64,000 nucleotides of DNA. It comes from Colletotrichum lupini (taxonomy: Eukaryota > Ascomycota > Sordariomycetes > Glomerellales > Glomerellaceae). The notes beneath the pieces were generated by a model. It had not been told where the DNA came from, made no database searches, and saw only the letters and a list, made by a program, of their open reading frames with translations. This document shows positions 23,975 through 36,368 of the stretch, in pieces. Numbering within the stretch: position 1 is the stretch's first letter; every line of letters begins with the position of its first letter. The translations under genes were made by a program, and so were the position numbers. The stretch covers positions 3,348,001-3,412,000 of the forward strand of contig NC_064673.1 in NCBI RefSeq assembly GCF_023278565.1. Direction: 5' to 3'.

Positions 23975-24374
23975 ACTGCTCTTATGGAATCGACCAAGGA
24001 CATTTTTCAGCACAAGTCTTTGTGAATGTAAAATTACGGCTACTCGTCGCAACCTCTGGCAAAAATGGGTCGCAAGATTGCATTATCAGTGAGCAGGACA
24101 GCAAGGAACGAAAGCATTGAGCCTTGGAATTTCGGGGTCTTCATGTGTATGGTAAAGCGTCCTTAACTTAATCAAGTCGTCCTTCGCTCACAATCAGGAT
24201 GCTGGGGATGTAAAAATGTATCTTGATCCTGAACGAAATCTTTCATTTGGTATTCATCCCCTATCTAATGGGAAACTTCCTGTCAAGCTCACCTCCTCCA
24301 ACCTCCTCTCCTCCAATTTACATCAAGTACTTTCATCTACACCATCGCCCATCAACTATCCAAAAGTGCACCCA
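23975..24374. other. convergent 3' region between regulator and P450
   Basis: 400 bp between the two stop codons. No separate gene; presumably holds both terminators. Confidence 0.5.
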
Positions 24375-26078
24375 TTACACCTTCTCTTCGGTCGCCTTCA
24401 GCACATCACTCAATGTGCTAGTATCGCGAGGCACAAATCTCGCCTTGTACGGCCTAGGCATCGCTACAAGGGAAGTAGGATCGGCGTTGCCAGAGACGGG
24501 ATGGTGGTCCACATCGTCGTGCTTCTCAATCTTGAAGCTGTTGAGAAGTCTCATGTAGACTAGGTAGAGCTCGCGGTTGGCCAACAAAGAGCCAGCGCAC
24601 ATGCGGTAGCCGACGCCGTATGTGAACAACGGCGCGTCAGGTTGCTCGAACCACCGCTCGGGGCGGAAGACCTCGGGGTCGGTCCACACTTCAGAGTCTA
24701 TGGGGTGTTAGTGGAGTACTTGAAAATTGAGGCTCAAGGTGAAGTATATGTCTTACCCATGTTGCAAGCCCACGCGTTGAGGAAGATGACTGATCCTTTG
24801 GGGATGACGGTCTGTCCGTAAGGAACATCACGAACCGAAGCTCGGGGAAGAGCAAGGCGAAGGACAGTGTAGTATCTCAAGGATTCTCGCACCAAGGCTA
24901 CGATGTACTTGCACTGTTGGTCGTCCTCGGCGTCGCAGAGAGGTTGCTTCTCGCTGTAGAATTCTCTAATTGCGGCCGCAGCCTTGTCTTGGATGTCTGG
25001 GCGCTGAGAAAGCATGGCGATGAACCAAGCCACCTGGGTCGTGATGGTGTCGAGTCCTCCTGATAGCATTGTCAAGCTGATGGAGGTCAGCTCCGCCTGG
25101 TTCAGCTTCGCATCCTTATCCATGATGACGTTGGCCTGGATACAGGGCTTGTGAGTGCCGTTCGCCATGCGCTCATCCAGACCTCTGTTCAGGGCGGTCA
25201 AGTAGACATCGCGTCTGCTGCGCATCTCTCGTGCCTTGGCGGAGTGCATGTTGATGGGGTTAATGCGCAGGAGAGGGATGTAGTCCTGAAGGTTGCCCGT
25301 AGTTGAACGGAAGCGGCTAATCTCCTCTTCGACGTGAGTGATCTCCTTGAAGAGGTTGTCCTTCTGACTGCTCATGCGAGTACCCCAGTTTAAAGTCAAG
25401 GCAAGGGACAATGATAGGCGTTGAATCATTGGCATGGGATCAACGGGAGCCTGTCCAGCCTTTCCATATTCGTAAAGCTCCTTAATGAAGTCTCGCGATT
25501 CGACATCGAGATGCGGCACATAGGTGGCTACTGAGGGTCGGTTCAAGGCTGAAGCAGCGCCTTTGCGGCGACGCTTAAGAGAGTCGCTGTAGGGAGATGT
25601 ACCGATGGTCGTTCCAGCCGTATCTGAGAGAACCTGAAGTCCTTCAGTCAGCCTCATTGCCAAGATATTGGTCTAAAACACCATGCTATGTCATCATCTG
25701 CTTACATACCTTGTGGAAAGTGTAAAACTCTGGGCGAGAACTGAGTGCCTGAGCATTCTGTCCGAAGAGAGCCCTGGCCGCAGAAGCAGAGTTCACGACA
25801 ACAACAGGAACATTGCCTAGTTGGATCTGGTAGACAGAGCCAAACTTCTTGGCCCATTTACGGTACTGCTCAGCCGCGTTGACCCGGATATCCCACAGGT
25901 TGCCGATGAGTGGCAGCCCTCCAGGACCGTCTAGTTTTGCTATCCTGGCCTTGGAGCGAATGAATTCATTTGCAATGACGTAGATGAGGGGTAGGAGGAG
26001 AATTGAGATGGCAGTCGACTGCAGAGCGTGGTCGAATATTCTTTGCTTCAAAGCAAAGACGGCAGTTGAGATGGCCAT
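24375..26078 (-). CDS. cytochrome P450, CYP504-like (phenylacetate hydroxylase type)
   Basis: Three exons, 26078-25710, 25633-24757 and 24697-24375, 522 residues. Intron 1 is set at 25634-25709 because it yields the conserved junction FHKVLSDTAGTTIGTSPYSDSLKR; a shorter 37-bp intron is possible but inserts residues there. Features are an N-terminal membrane anchor (ISILLLPLIYVIA), the hinge DGPGGLPLIGNLWD, I-helix LSGGLDTITTQVAW, K-helix RESLRYY, FRPERWF, and haem loop TYGVGYRMCAGSLLANRELY with the cysteine at about residue 449. The ANREL ending and the SRPEFYTFHK and ALNRPSVATY phrases are hallmarks of CYP504. In Aspergillus, CYP504 enzymes hydroxylate phenylacetate at C2 (PhacA) or 3-hydroxyphenylacetate at C6 (PhacB), feeding homogentisate. 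Which of the two applies cannot be told here. The gene shares an upstream word with HGD and FAH. Confidence 0.85.
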
Positions 26079-26310
26079 GGCGTCGAATTGAGATGTTTCT
26101 GTGCTTCAACGTGTTGTAGACGATGAATTGTGTTGTAAATCTGATTCATTACTCGAACTCGCTAGCTAACCACCACCTCCATGATATACGGACAGACCCA
26201 GCTCGCCGTGCTTACCCGGCTTCAGAGCCGCTCTCTGAGTCTCAGAAGCTTTCCTGCCGGGTCCCGTCGGTACTGTCCTTCCTGGCAAAACGCCATCTGG
26301 AAACAGACCT

Positions 26311-26318
26311 CTCGGAAC
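26311..26318 (+). promoter_or_regulatory. CTCGGAAC word upstream of CYP504-like gene
   Basis: 233 bp before the P450 start; same word as upstream of HGD. Putative site for the cluster regulator, by recurrence only. Confidence 0.4.
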
Positions 26319-26439
26319 TGGTTTATTACAAAGTACACTAATTCCCCGCGTTCCCCACCCCCAGGTCGCTTTGCAGATGCAGCCAAGAGTATGACCCCCG
26401 CACGGAACGTCGGGATGGCTTGCAGAAAATGCGGGGTGC

Positions 26440-26468
26440 GTTCCGAGCGGAAGCTATGGGGTTCCGAG
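26440..26468 (-). promoter_or_regulatory. two GTTCCGAG words 21 bp apart, upstream of CYP504-like gene
   Basis: Copies at 26440-26447 and 26461-26468, spaced by two helical turns, 362-390 bp before the P450 start. Same word, in this orientation, upstream of FAH. Confidence 0.4.
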
Positions 26469-28204
26469 TAGCAAGCAGTGTCGTTCCCGAACCTCTTCCT
26501 TGGGCTTTTGGACCTCTCAAGGGCCGATAATATGACATGAGCAAGCATGGCCTTGCTTGAAAGTCGGATGCCAAACGTGGCTTGGACTTTTCCCCCTATT
26601 TTCTCAACTCCAACTAGATACGGCGGACAGACGTGTCAAAGGTAAGAGTAAAGATATCGTAGCGGTTCCTTATCTTTCGCCATGAGTCAGATAGTGAACA
26701 AAGACACACGTTCAGCAGATATAGTGATTCTCTCTACAAGGATGGCTGGCATCATCGCAAATGACTCTCTTACTATACTATTACTAAGTATCTACCGAAA
26801 TATTTACTATTTTGCGTATTTAGGATATATTTAATATAAAGTATAATTTTAAAAAGGGCTTTTGCGGTCTCTATAGTAGTGCTCTTTATATACGCTACTT
26901 AGTTAGCTTATATTATAATATTAATAAGCTCGTCTATATTACTAGCGCTCACGTTACTAAGTATATTATTTATTAAATTAATAAAAAGAAGTATTTTATT
27001 ATAAGTCGTCGAGTCCTTGCTAATCCGTTACTAAAATATTAACTAACAATATCTCTTAAGTTCCCGAGGAGCTATATAGCGCTACTTAGTTTATTTAAAA
27101 TACTTTTATAAAGTTTTATAATACTAAGGAATAGGGTAGCCTTAATTCTTATAAGCGCAGCCGCGTTCTCTATACTTTTAATTATACTATTAGTATATAA
27201 AAAAAAGTTACTACTTATATTATTAACTTATTAATAAGTAATAAAGTAAAAAAAGTCTACCTTAAATAAGCTACTCTCTAAGAGCTCGCTACTAATTACG
27301 AGTATTTAAACTTATTAATCTTAATTATAATAAGTCGTTAGTAATCGTTTAGCGAATTTTCTTTTTACTAACTTAGATTTCTTTTCTTAAGCTAGTATCC
27401 TTAATATTAATAATAAGACTAAGATTATTTTCTATTTTAGTTACTTCTAATTAGCTTATTTTTATAATAATAGCTATATAACCGCTCTATAAAATAACCT
27501 CGACGCTCTAGTTTAGTACTATAAAGAGACTCTTGAGGGCGTTATTATTATGTATATTTAAAAGTTTTTTATTTTCTTTATTTTTTATAAACGCGTCGCT
27601 AAGTTCTTAATAAATAAAGTACCTATTTATACTATTACTATATATAGTACTACCCCTATTTCTTATAATCCTAAGACTCGGACTTTTATTAAGAAGCGTG
27701 CTCTTATTACTAATTATATTTTTAATAATAATAACGAGCGGGACGATTTTAAATTTAAATTTAATAAGTCCTAGTGCGAGGATATTAAATTTAAAGAGCT
27801 TAGTAACGATTTAGAGAATTCTCTTTTTTAATATTATAATAAGTACTACTACCTTAATGTTAATAATTTACTAACCCCTATTTATAACGCTCTTTTTAAT
27901 ATAAATAAGGGTGCCCTAGCCCTTAGTTATATTACTTTAAATCTTAATAAAGCTAGTATTATACTCCTCCCGCTCTAAGTAAAAGCTCTATAATAGCTTA
28001 ACAAGGCTATTACTTATATTAAAATTAAAGCCGCGGGTTATAATAAGTAGTTTAATATTAATAAGTTCTTTATAAATATTAATATTACTAAGGTCCCTTA
28101 GCTTAACTAGGATTATAAGAGCGTTATTTTAGATAATATCCCCCGTCCCCGACCCGTTACTAATAATAATAGCGTTACGGCCCCTACTTTACTTTTTACC
28201 CCGC

Positions 28205-28324
28205 CTCTTATTATAGCTCTCGTTATGCTTCTTATTATAGCTCTTATTATACCTCTTATTATAGCTCTTATTATACCTCCCGTTATACCTCTTATTATAG
28301 CTCCCGTTATACTTCTTATTATAG
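28205..28324. repeat. 12-bp tandem repeat, about 10 units
   Basis: Ten consecutive 12-bp units such as CTCTTATTATAG, CTCCCGTTATAC and TTCTTATTATAG differ almost only by C/T and G/A exchanges. The period is a multiple of three, so it could once have coded a four-residue repeat. It lies inside the RIP block. Confidence 0.7.
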
Positions 28325-29329
28325 CTTCTAATAGTAATTAAGTAGCGAACGCTCTGCGAACTATTATTATTAATATATATAATACTTTACGTAACTTTAA
28401 CTACCTCCCTCTTACTTATTATAATATTAATAAAGTTAACGGCCTTATTCTAAATAGTTAGCTAAGTACGTATATAAAGCCTCTCCACTTTTTATTTACT
28501 AAGCGGATTACTATTACTAATTATTAAGCTTTAGAAATATATACTAAAGCCGCTATTACTACCGCTAGTATTATATAAGTTACTCCCCTTTTATAACTAA
28601 ATTTTAATAATCTCTTAGTAACATATTATTAAGGGTTATAATACTATATCTTTTTCTTAAGGATTACGCTAAGCTAAATAAAAAGGGTTCTATAATATAT
28701 TATTAATTAACTTATTTTTAGTAACTTTTTATTACGAACTTAACGTTTATTATCCTATTTTATATATACCCTTTTCTTATAGCGTTCGAATTTATTAACT
28801 ACTTCTACTACCTTTTTAAAATACTTAATAAGCTCCTATATATTATACTTAATAAGCTACCTAGCTTATTTAATAAAATATTATAAGTTTCCTCTCTCGC
28901 TTTATATTATAACGATTCTTTTAACTTTTTAAACGTCTTACTTATCCTCTAACTCCGAGAGATTTACTATTTAGTTACTAACTATTTAATAATTTCCTTA
29001 TAACTTAAGCTAAAAAACTAAGAAAATATTATATATTCTCTAATACTACTCTAGTAAATATACTTAATAAGCCTATTTCTCTACCCTTTTAGCTATTACT
29101 ATTTTAATATATCTTAGCGCTAGTTTATTATTTTTAAATTATATATTCTTTATTAATAAGCTAACGACCTCTTTATAATTAAACTCTTTTAGGGTATATC
29201 TTTTATTATAATAAGCTACTTAGCTTTTAAAAACTTATACTTACGCTCGCGTAGCCTAGGCCCTAATTTCTTTAATTTTTTAAACCCTTTCTTAAACTCC
29301 CTAAACTATAGCCTTATAATTAAGTATAT

Positions 29330-29880
29330 ATTTAACGTACTTAGGGTAGTAGCCGTATAGTACTATATATAAAAATACTTTTATAATAAAGTATTAATTA
29401 TTATTATATATCAACTCGGCCTCTTTTAACTATACTACTTACTTATTTAGCGAGCCCTCGGTATAAATCTTTAAATACTTTTTTAATATTTAATAAGTTC
29501 GCTCCGTTTAGCTATCCGTTTATAAATAATATATAATAAATAGTTAGTAATATATTACCCGTTCTTTAGCGAACTCTTTTTAAAATGCGCTTATAAAAAG
29601 CTTATTTTTATTTATAATAATACTTTTAAGCGTATTAAACTTATATTCGACTTCTTAATATAGGATACTTATTATTTATATTACGTTAAGTATTTTAATA
29701 ATAAGTAAGAACTTTATAAACTTTATTATATAATAGATAATAATTAAGATATTATCGTATTTTATACTATTATTACGAACGCTTAGTAATAGCCCTATAA
29801 TAAAGTCTATAAATATTTTTTAAAATAAATATAAGGGTAGTAATAATAACTATAGCTACCCATACGGCTTATGTCTTAGG
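29330..29880 (-). pseudogene. Ty3/gypsy integrase remnant
   Basis: Minus-strand translation shows gypsy integrase core phrases interrupted by stops, for example EFAKERVIYY, then TERTY, YLKIYTEGS, LKEAELIYNNN and YGYYPKYVKYIL. The normal family order is preserved. Many codons for Trp, Gln and His are replaced by stops or Tyr, as expected when C changes to T in CpA. Non-functional. Confidence 0.7.
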
Positions 29881-31479
29881 GTTATAACTCTTAAATAATA
29901 TTTATAGTTCTTAATATATTCTTAGATATTTCGTTAGATATTTTCTTAATAAAACTTTTTTTAAATTAACTCGAGAGTTTTCGTAGCTCTTATATAACCT
30001 ATTTTATAGTTATTATAATATTAATAAAGGATCTCTATTTAAAGAGACTTTACTTAAAAAATAATAAGTCTTTTTTTAAAAAATAATATACCCTATTTAT
30101 TAAGTAAATATACTCTTAGCTCGCTAGCCGTAGTACGAACTCTCGCTAATTATAATATATAAAACTCGTTTTTAGCTTATAATCCTTTAATAAGCTCCTT
30201 AATTTTTAATAAAAGATAAGAAACGAATACCGTTTTACTTCTTATAAGCTCTTTTATAATAGGGTATAAGATATATTATTTTAATATAATAACCCTAGCT
30301 CTATTTAACTCCTTTTTATTTTTATTAAATTATTAACGAGCGTTTATTAATAACTCTCTTACTTTTTTACCTCGAGTCGTTATAATAATAATTATTATTA
30401 TTTTATTAATACGCTTTATAATATATTATTAATATAGGGGAGAGGATTCCCTATCCCTAGAGCTAGCCGATATCTAGCCGGGATCGCAAAGGGAGGCCTT
30501 AATTACTTAAATATATACCTTAGTAATATTATTTTATCCTTTTAGGCTAATTATCTTTTACTAAATATCAGGTAGTAGTTTATTAATAAGACGTAGCTTT
30601 TAAATTAATATAAAAAAAACGTTTTTATAAAGCACTTCCCCCTTTATATAGTCTAGCTTTTTAAATAGACCGTTTACTAGGTTCGTTTTCCTTAGCTAGT
30701 ATTCTAAGTTAAAGTTAAATATTAATAGTTTATATACTTACCTCGCGAGCCTTCCCTAAAGGTCCCGCGCTAGTGCGCTAATTACTCCCTTAAGTACTTA
30801 GTAATTTATTAAGACTATAAACTTTTATAAAAGGCCCTAGAGATAATAAGCCTAGTACTCTAGCCCTTTTATTATAATAAGTAGTTCTTATTAGCCCGTA
30901 GCCTATTACTACTCCGTATTTATAAGCTTTTATAACTAATAAGTAACGGGTTACTATTCTCTATTAGCTTATTATAATAAGATTATTATAATAGCTTTAA
31001 CCAAAACGTCGGTTTTTATTTATATAATATATTATAAGTTTTAATACGTAAGTATAGTTACTAAAATAAAAACGACCTTTAGCTAATTAAACGCCTCGTT
31101 TACTTCTTTAATTTACTAAAAATCCCTTATTTACCCTTTTTTTATTTTTAGTAATACTATTATTAATATAATAATACCTAAGTATTTAATAATAAACTTC
31201 TAATAAAAGTTATAGAACCCTAAGACTACTTAAATATCCCTAATAAACTCTAGCGCTTTTTAATTAGCGATCGTTCGTACTTATAATAAGTTAATCTCGA
31301 TTCTTTTTAATATAATAATATAACTTAAGAACTCGACCCTTTTTTAATAAAACGAGCACTTTAATAATTTAATAAAAAGCCTATATAAACGTAAACGTTA
31401 AAGGACTTTTTTAATATTCTCTATATACTACTCTTTTATTATTAAATAGATTATTAGATCGTTTATATATATTATATAA

Positions 31480-31775
31480 TAAGTATTTAGTAAGTCGGCG
31501 AGCGCTTAGTAAATATATACTTAGAACGTTACGGGTACGTTTATTAGCTTAAAAAATATAATAATATATTTAAAATAACCGTATCGGCTCTGGAACGCTA
31601 TTTTCTATCGGTTTTCTTTTTTAATTTGGATATAATAATAAGTATTCTTAATATTTATTTTTAAAATCTACTTCGCTCTATAAAGCCTATTTAAGAGCTT
31701 ATTGATAAGTAGTAGTAAGTATTGATTTTTTATAGTTATTTTATTTAGCCCGCGGTAGTTTATATAGAGGCGTAG
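31480..31775 (-). pseudogene. Ty3/gypsy reverse transcriptase remnant
   Basis: Minus-strand reading gives a decayed LRYCVDYRGLN-type segment followed by ILKINTYYYLSIS-like and FFKINIKNTYYYIQIKKENR, then AFQSRYGYFKYII, corresponding to the conserved gypsy RT path from motif B to the start of the fingers-palm region. Stops interrupt it repeatedly. This is the clearest element-type marker in the block. Confidence 0.72.
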
Positions 31776-34700
31776 CGTACTATCCTTTTTTAATATAAAG
31801 AGGATAAGTACCCTAGCCTTATTAACTAAAAATATAATATAACCGTTCGCTAAGTTCTTAGTAATATACGCGCAAAGCTTATTAAGTTATTTCTCGCTTA
31901 ATAAATAAATAAAACTATATAATAATTTAATACTTAGAACTAAGTTAATAAAGTGTTCTACCCCGCTATATAACTACGGTCCCTTTACTAACTACTCATT
32001 AAATATCTCTATTTTTAATTAAAGTTTTAATAATAAACCCCCTTATAGTTTAGTCTCTATTACCCCCGCAATACTTCTTATAATAGTAATATATAATATA
32101 TACGCTCTCTTATAGTTCTTAATAATATTACGAGCTATTACCTCTAGTTTAGTAACTAAAATAGGCTTATACGACTATATATTTATTATTATATTAATAT
32201 AAATACCTTCTTAACCTATTAATAGTCGTAATAATAAGAGGTTTATTATTTTTTTATCCTTATTAACTACGGTAAATAGTCGCTAAATCTTCCTTAGCTA
32301 CTTATAGTAATTAATAAAAAAGAGCGTTAATTAGTAAGCTTTCCCTTAGCCTACGGCTTTATTCTAAAAGTCCCTTAACGAGGGAGCTATAATAATAGCT
32401 AGGGTTAACCCTAAGTAGGTTACGAGCCTAGTATTAATAATATTTATCTTAGAGTATATATTTATATTAACTTTTATTAGCTTTTTAATAATACCTTATA
32501 AAACTATTACCCTACCCTTCGTAATTATTCTTATTAATACCCTCTTAATACTTAATATAAGCGTATTAAGTATATTACCTATACTTACTCGTTTTTTAAT
32601 AAGTTAACCTCTATAACTCTCGGCTTAGTAATAACTCGTTAAATAGTTATTAACGTTAGTTTCGATCGGGGGTACGTCGGCTTATTATCGCCCCTACTTC
32701 CTAACTTATTCTTTTAGTACTTACTAAATATATAGCCTATTTTATTATATATAAAGTACTTAATATTATTATTACGACGCTTTTATAATAGCTTAGTACG
32801 AGTACTCTTATTATATAGCTTTTATAATATTACTCTTAATAAGTCCTTAGAGCCTAGCCCCTTAGAGCTCTCTTTACTCTTTTTTTTATAAAAAGGGGAT
32901 ATTTAACGTAATTACTTTAATAACGGATATAGCCTTTTCTTACCGTCTTTTTATAACTAATCGCCGCCCTTTTACTAATTTAATAACTATAGTTTATTAG
33001 CTTTATAAGCTATATTACGTACTCTCTTAATTAAAACCCTATAATAAATTAGATCGTCCTATAGCTAAAATAGTAGTTTAAAGAAGAACTAGTATATCTC
33101 TATTTTTAAATTCTTTATATTTTCTATACTTAAGTTATAATAAATTACTAACTACTTAGTAAGGAACTAAGTAGGGGTCTAGCCCTCCTTTAGCCTCTTT
33201 ATCCTTAGCTCTCTATAATATTCCCGTTTTTAAATCTCGGGGTTTACGTATTATTAATAAATAAACGCTAAAAAGTTACCTTAAGAAAGGGGATCCTAGA
33301 GGCTCTTTTTATAATTACGCTATTATATTTATAATAATAGGGATATTTTAAATAGGGCTTATTTAATATACTATTTTATAATACTCTCTATGCGAAGCTT
33401 ATTACCTACCTCTATAGTAATAATCTAGTCTACTACTTAAATACTTATAAACTCTTTTCTAATCGGTTTATAGTTATAAAAAGGAGGCTTTTCGTATTTT
33501 CGTTAACCTAAACGCATCGCCAGCTACTTAGTAAACTATTAAATAAGCTCCTCGTATTAATACCGTTCTTAGTTTTAATCTTTAACTATTATTTCTATTA
33601 TTTTATAGAAATAGGTTATTATTAAGCTTATAAGGTCTATTAAACTAGCTATTTTAGTACTACCCGCGCTTTTATATACGCTTTAACCTCGTATATTTAG
33701 TAATTAGTTATTAATAAACGCCCTATTTATAATAAATAAGGTCTTTAGGGTATTAATAAAGTAACTAGCCCGTAAGGGTAATTTACCCCGATTATCTTCT
33801 TTATCTAGCTCTTTTATAAACGCTAGTATTTAAATAGGACTCGCCCTATAATAAGCTCGTTTTCTTAAATAAAATAAAGTTAAATAGTTAATTCTAAATA
33901 GTTATAGCTCGTTAGCGCTAATAGCTCTTTATTAATAGCTAAGCGTCGTTTTATTAACGTTCCGTTCGTTTTTATAATCTATTATTACTTATATTAATTA
34001 CTCTATAAAAATAAAAACTTAAGAATTATAAAAAATTAGGCTATAAATACTTAATTAATAAGGCTATAATATAGGTATAAATATATTATAAAACTTAAGC
34101 TTATAGAGTTCTTTATAAGGGCTCTACTTCTTAAAAAGTTCTTTTATAATAAGATCTATATACTAGTTACTAAGTTATCGGCGTCCTATCGCTAGCCGCA
34201 TCCCGAATCTATTATATATTCTTATATAAATTCTATCGTTATATAACTCTTATAATTATTTAGAACTAATAGTCGAGGCTTATTAAGTATACTAAGCCCC
34301 TTAAGGGGGGGGGGTCTTAGTCTATAATAAGAATACTATTTTTAACTACTTAAGGGTAGTTTTATCGGTCGTCTAGCTATTATTTATTATTATAAACTCC
34401 TAACTAGTATAAGGGTTAAGTTTAAGTAGAAACTACTACTATTATACTAATTTTCCCTTATATATAACTAGTAGTTTAATAGCTTAACTATTAATAGAGA
34501 TATATTTAATTATAAATACTTAAGTACGCGAACTAGGCTCTTTTTTTCGTATTACTATAGTCTCTACTTTACTTAAAACTAGGCTATTAAATCCCTTACC
34601 CTCTAGGATATTAGTCTTATTTATATTATACTTATTAGCTTATTTAATATCGTTAATTTTTAGTATATTAAGTAATCTAAACTATAACTTAATTATATTA

Positions 34701-35214
34701 GTAATAGCCCTATTTAGATACCTCGAATTAATAATATAACTTCTCTAGACCTTAATTAATAAGTTCCTCCTTAAAAAAGCGTCTATTTATCTCTTTTTAA
34801 GAGGATTTATATCCCCCTAAGATTTTAGAACTTATTTAGCGAATTTTATAAACTATTTATAAGTTAGTATAATACCTAAATTATATTAAATACGAACTTA
34901 TTAAGCTAATTAGTCTTTTTATTATAAAAGAAGCTTTTAGAAGTCTACGAATACTATTACCCTCGTTTAGTAACCTCTTTTATAGTTATAAAGAGTTAAC
35001 CTTAGAACTCCGAACTTAATCGAGGCCCGATTAACTAAAAGACCTTTTTTAATAGCCTTAAGAGCTTAAATAACTTTATTTTCGGTATACGAGACTATTA
35101 TATATCAATAAATAAGTATATAAAAAAGAATTATATTTGGACGATTTTTATAATTATTATGGTAGTTTGAAAATCGTGGGTAGGGTTTTAATGCGGTGGC
35201 TGGGATGGAGAAAT

Positions 35215-35249
35215 GGGGTGGCCAAAAGGGGGGGGTGGCCAAAAGGGGG
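35215..35249 (+). repeat. two copies of a 17-bp GGGGTGGCCAAAAGGGG unit
   Basis: Tandem pair with a 17-bp period (TGGCC at 35219 and 35236), immediately left of the HGD splice donor. Base composition here is normal, so it is outside the RIP-degraded part; it may be a transposon end or intron sequence. Confidence 0.6.
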
Positions 35250-36071
35250 TAGGTCGACTTACCATGGAGGGCGGAAGGTGTCTTCCTGCACAAGCCAACG
35301 AGGCGGGAAGATGACAAAGTCGGCCACAGCCGTGCCTGGATGGTCTGACGGGCCAGTGAGAACCGTATAGATGGATGGATCCGGGTGGTCAAATGAGATG
35401 CTGCCTATGACGGAGAAGCGCCCAAGATCGTACTTGTATGGGTAATATTGTCCATGCCAGGCCACAACATCGAATGGCGTGTGGTTCTGTGTTGCGATAA
35501 AGAAATCTCCGTTGAACTTATTGACAATTGACCACTGACTTGCATCCTCATCAAAGGCTGCCGTCGGAACTTGGAAGTCCCGTGCGTTGGCCAAACAGTT
35601 GGAACCGATAGGGCCTAATTCCGGGAGTACAAAATGACCTTGGTAGAGCTCAAGGATGTATCCTCGGACTGGTCCGTTAGGTAGGTTGACTTGGTATCTG
35701 ATACCGCGTGGAATGACGGCAATTTCGTTGGGACGAACTAGCAGGTTGCCCAGCTCGGTCTTGATGTCAAGCACACCATGCTGGAGGACAATCAACATAT
35801 CTCCGTCAGAAGAGTACATGGCCATGTTGGAATCCATGCTTCGGCCAGCAGCAAAAATGAAGATCCCGAGACCCGTCTTCATGCTGGGATCCCCGGCGCC
35901 ACCGACTGGTCTGAGACCGCTGATCCAATCTGTCTCATTGTTGATATCAAACGGATCCCATCGCAACTGATTCGGGATTTGGTGAAGTTTGCCTCCGGAG
36001 TCAGGTCTGTTCTGCTTCAACGGCTCGAATGTAGAGTGTGCAGCCGCTGGAATAATACGATAAAGCCAGGT

Positions 36072-36074
36072 CTA
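36072..36074 (-). other. in-frame TAG within HGD exon 2
   Basis: Sits between APRHENL and TWLYRI, where homologues have a sense codon. CAG to TAG is a C-to-T change in CpA context, the change RIP favours, here in single-copy sequence 91 bp from the transposon edge. Confidence 0.7.
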
Positions 36075-36158
36075 AAGGTTTTCATGACGAGGTGCTGTGA
36101 ACGCAGTGCCGGATAGCTTCTCGGCATACAAGCCGTATAGCGCTTTTTGTAGAGAATT

Positions 36159-36163
36159 GGCAC
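36159..36163 (+). repeat. target-site duplication, left copy
   Basis: GGCAC directly left of the 5-prime base of the left LTR; the same five bases follow the right LTR. Removing the element and one copy restores the HGD reading frame (PIGA then NSLQ). Confidence 0.85.
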
Positions 36164-36368
36164 TGTTAGTATCCCTATTATAGGGTAGTTAGTTCGAACC
36201 GTAGTTGACGAAGAGATTAATTAAACTATATAAATATCTGCGTAATAAATATAAAAAGGAGGTTCTAACCGTAGGTTAAGCTAGCTATAATAATCGTAAA
36301 TAGGGCCCCTAATTAGCCCCTATATAGTCGGCTATATACTACGGTCGAATTAGATTTCTAATCCGATA
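36164..36368 (-). repeat. LTR, left copy (3' LTR)
   Basis: 205 bp, starting TGTTAGTATCCC on the plus strand and ending CCGATA. It aligns end to end with 44519-44723 without gaps; the ends fit a TG...CA LTR whose outer CA has become TA. Confidence 0.88.

Larger units (their letters stand above)
26079..26745. other. upstream region of the P450 with repeated CTCGGAAC words
   Basis: No supported gene. Contains CTCGGAAC at 26311-26318 and its inverse GTTCCGAG at 26440-26447 and 26461-26468. Base composition is normal up to about 26745, then drops abruptly into the RIP block. Confidence 0.55.
26746..35136. mobile_element. RIP-degraded transposon block with Ty3/gypsy remnants
   Basis: About 8.4 kb of extremely AT-rich DNA with CA and TG almost absent and TA dominant, so every frame is riddled with stops. 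Ty3/gypsy polymerase remnants can still be read on the minus strand (reverse transcriptase about 31480-31775 and integrase about 29330-29880), in the gypsy order RT before IN. I could not find a matching pair of LTRs, so the element's ends are undefined and the block may contain more than one insertion. It lies between the P450 upstream region and the truncated HGD gene. Confidence 0.75.

Noticed and set aside
25673..25709. A 37-bp first intron for the CYP504-like gene.
   Set aside because: Very short and adds residues inside a conserved segment; the 76-bp alternative restores the family sequence.
26746..35136. CRISPR-like or regulatory array reading of the AT-rich repeats.
   Set aside because: Repeats are low-complexity products of RIP and element decay; a CRISPR array is not expected in a fungus.
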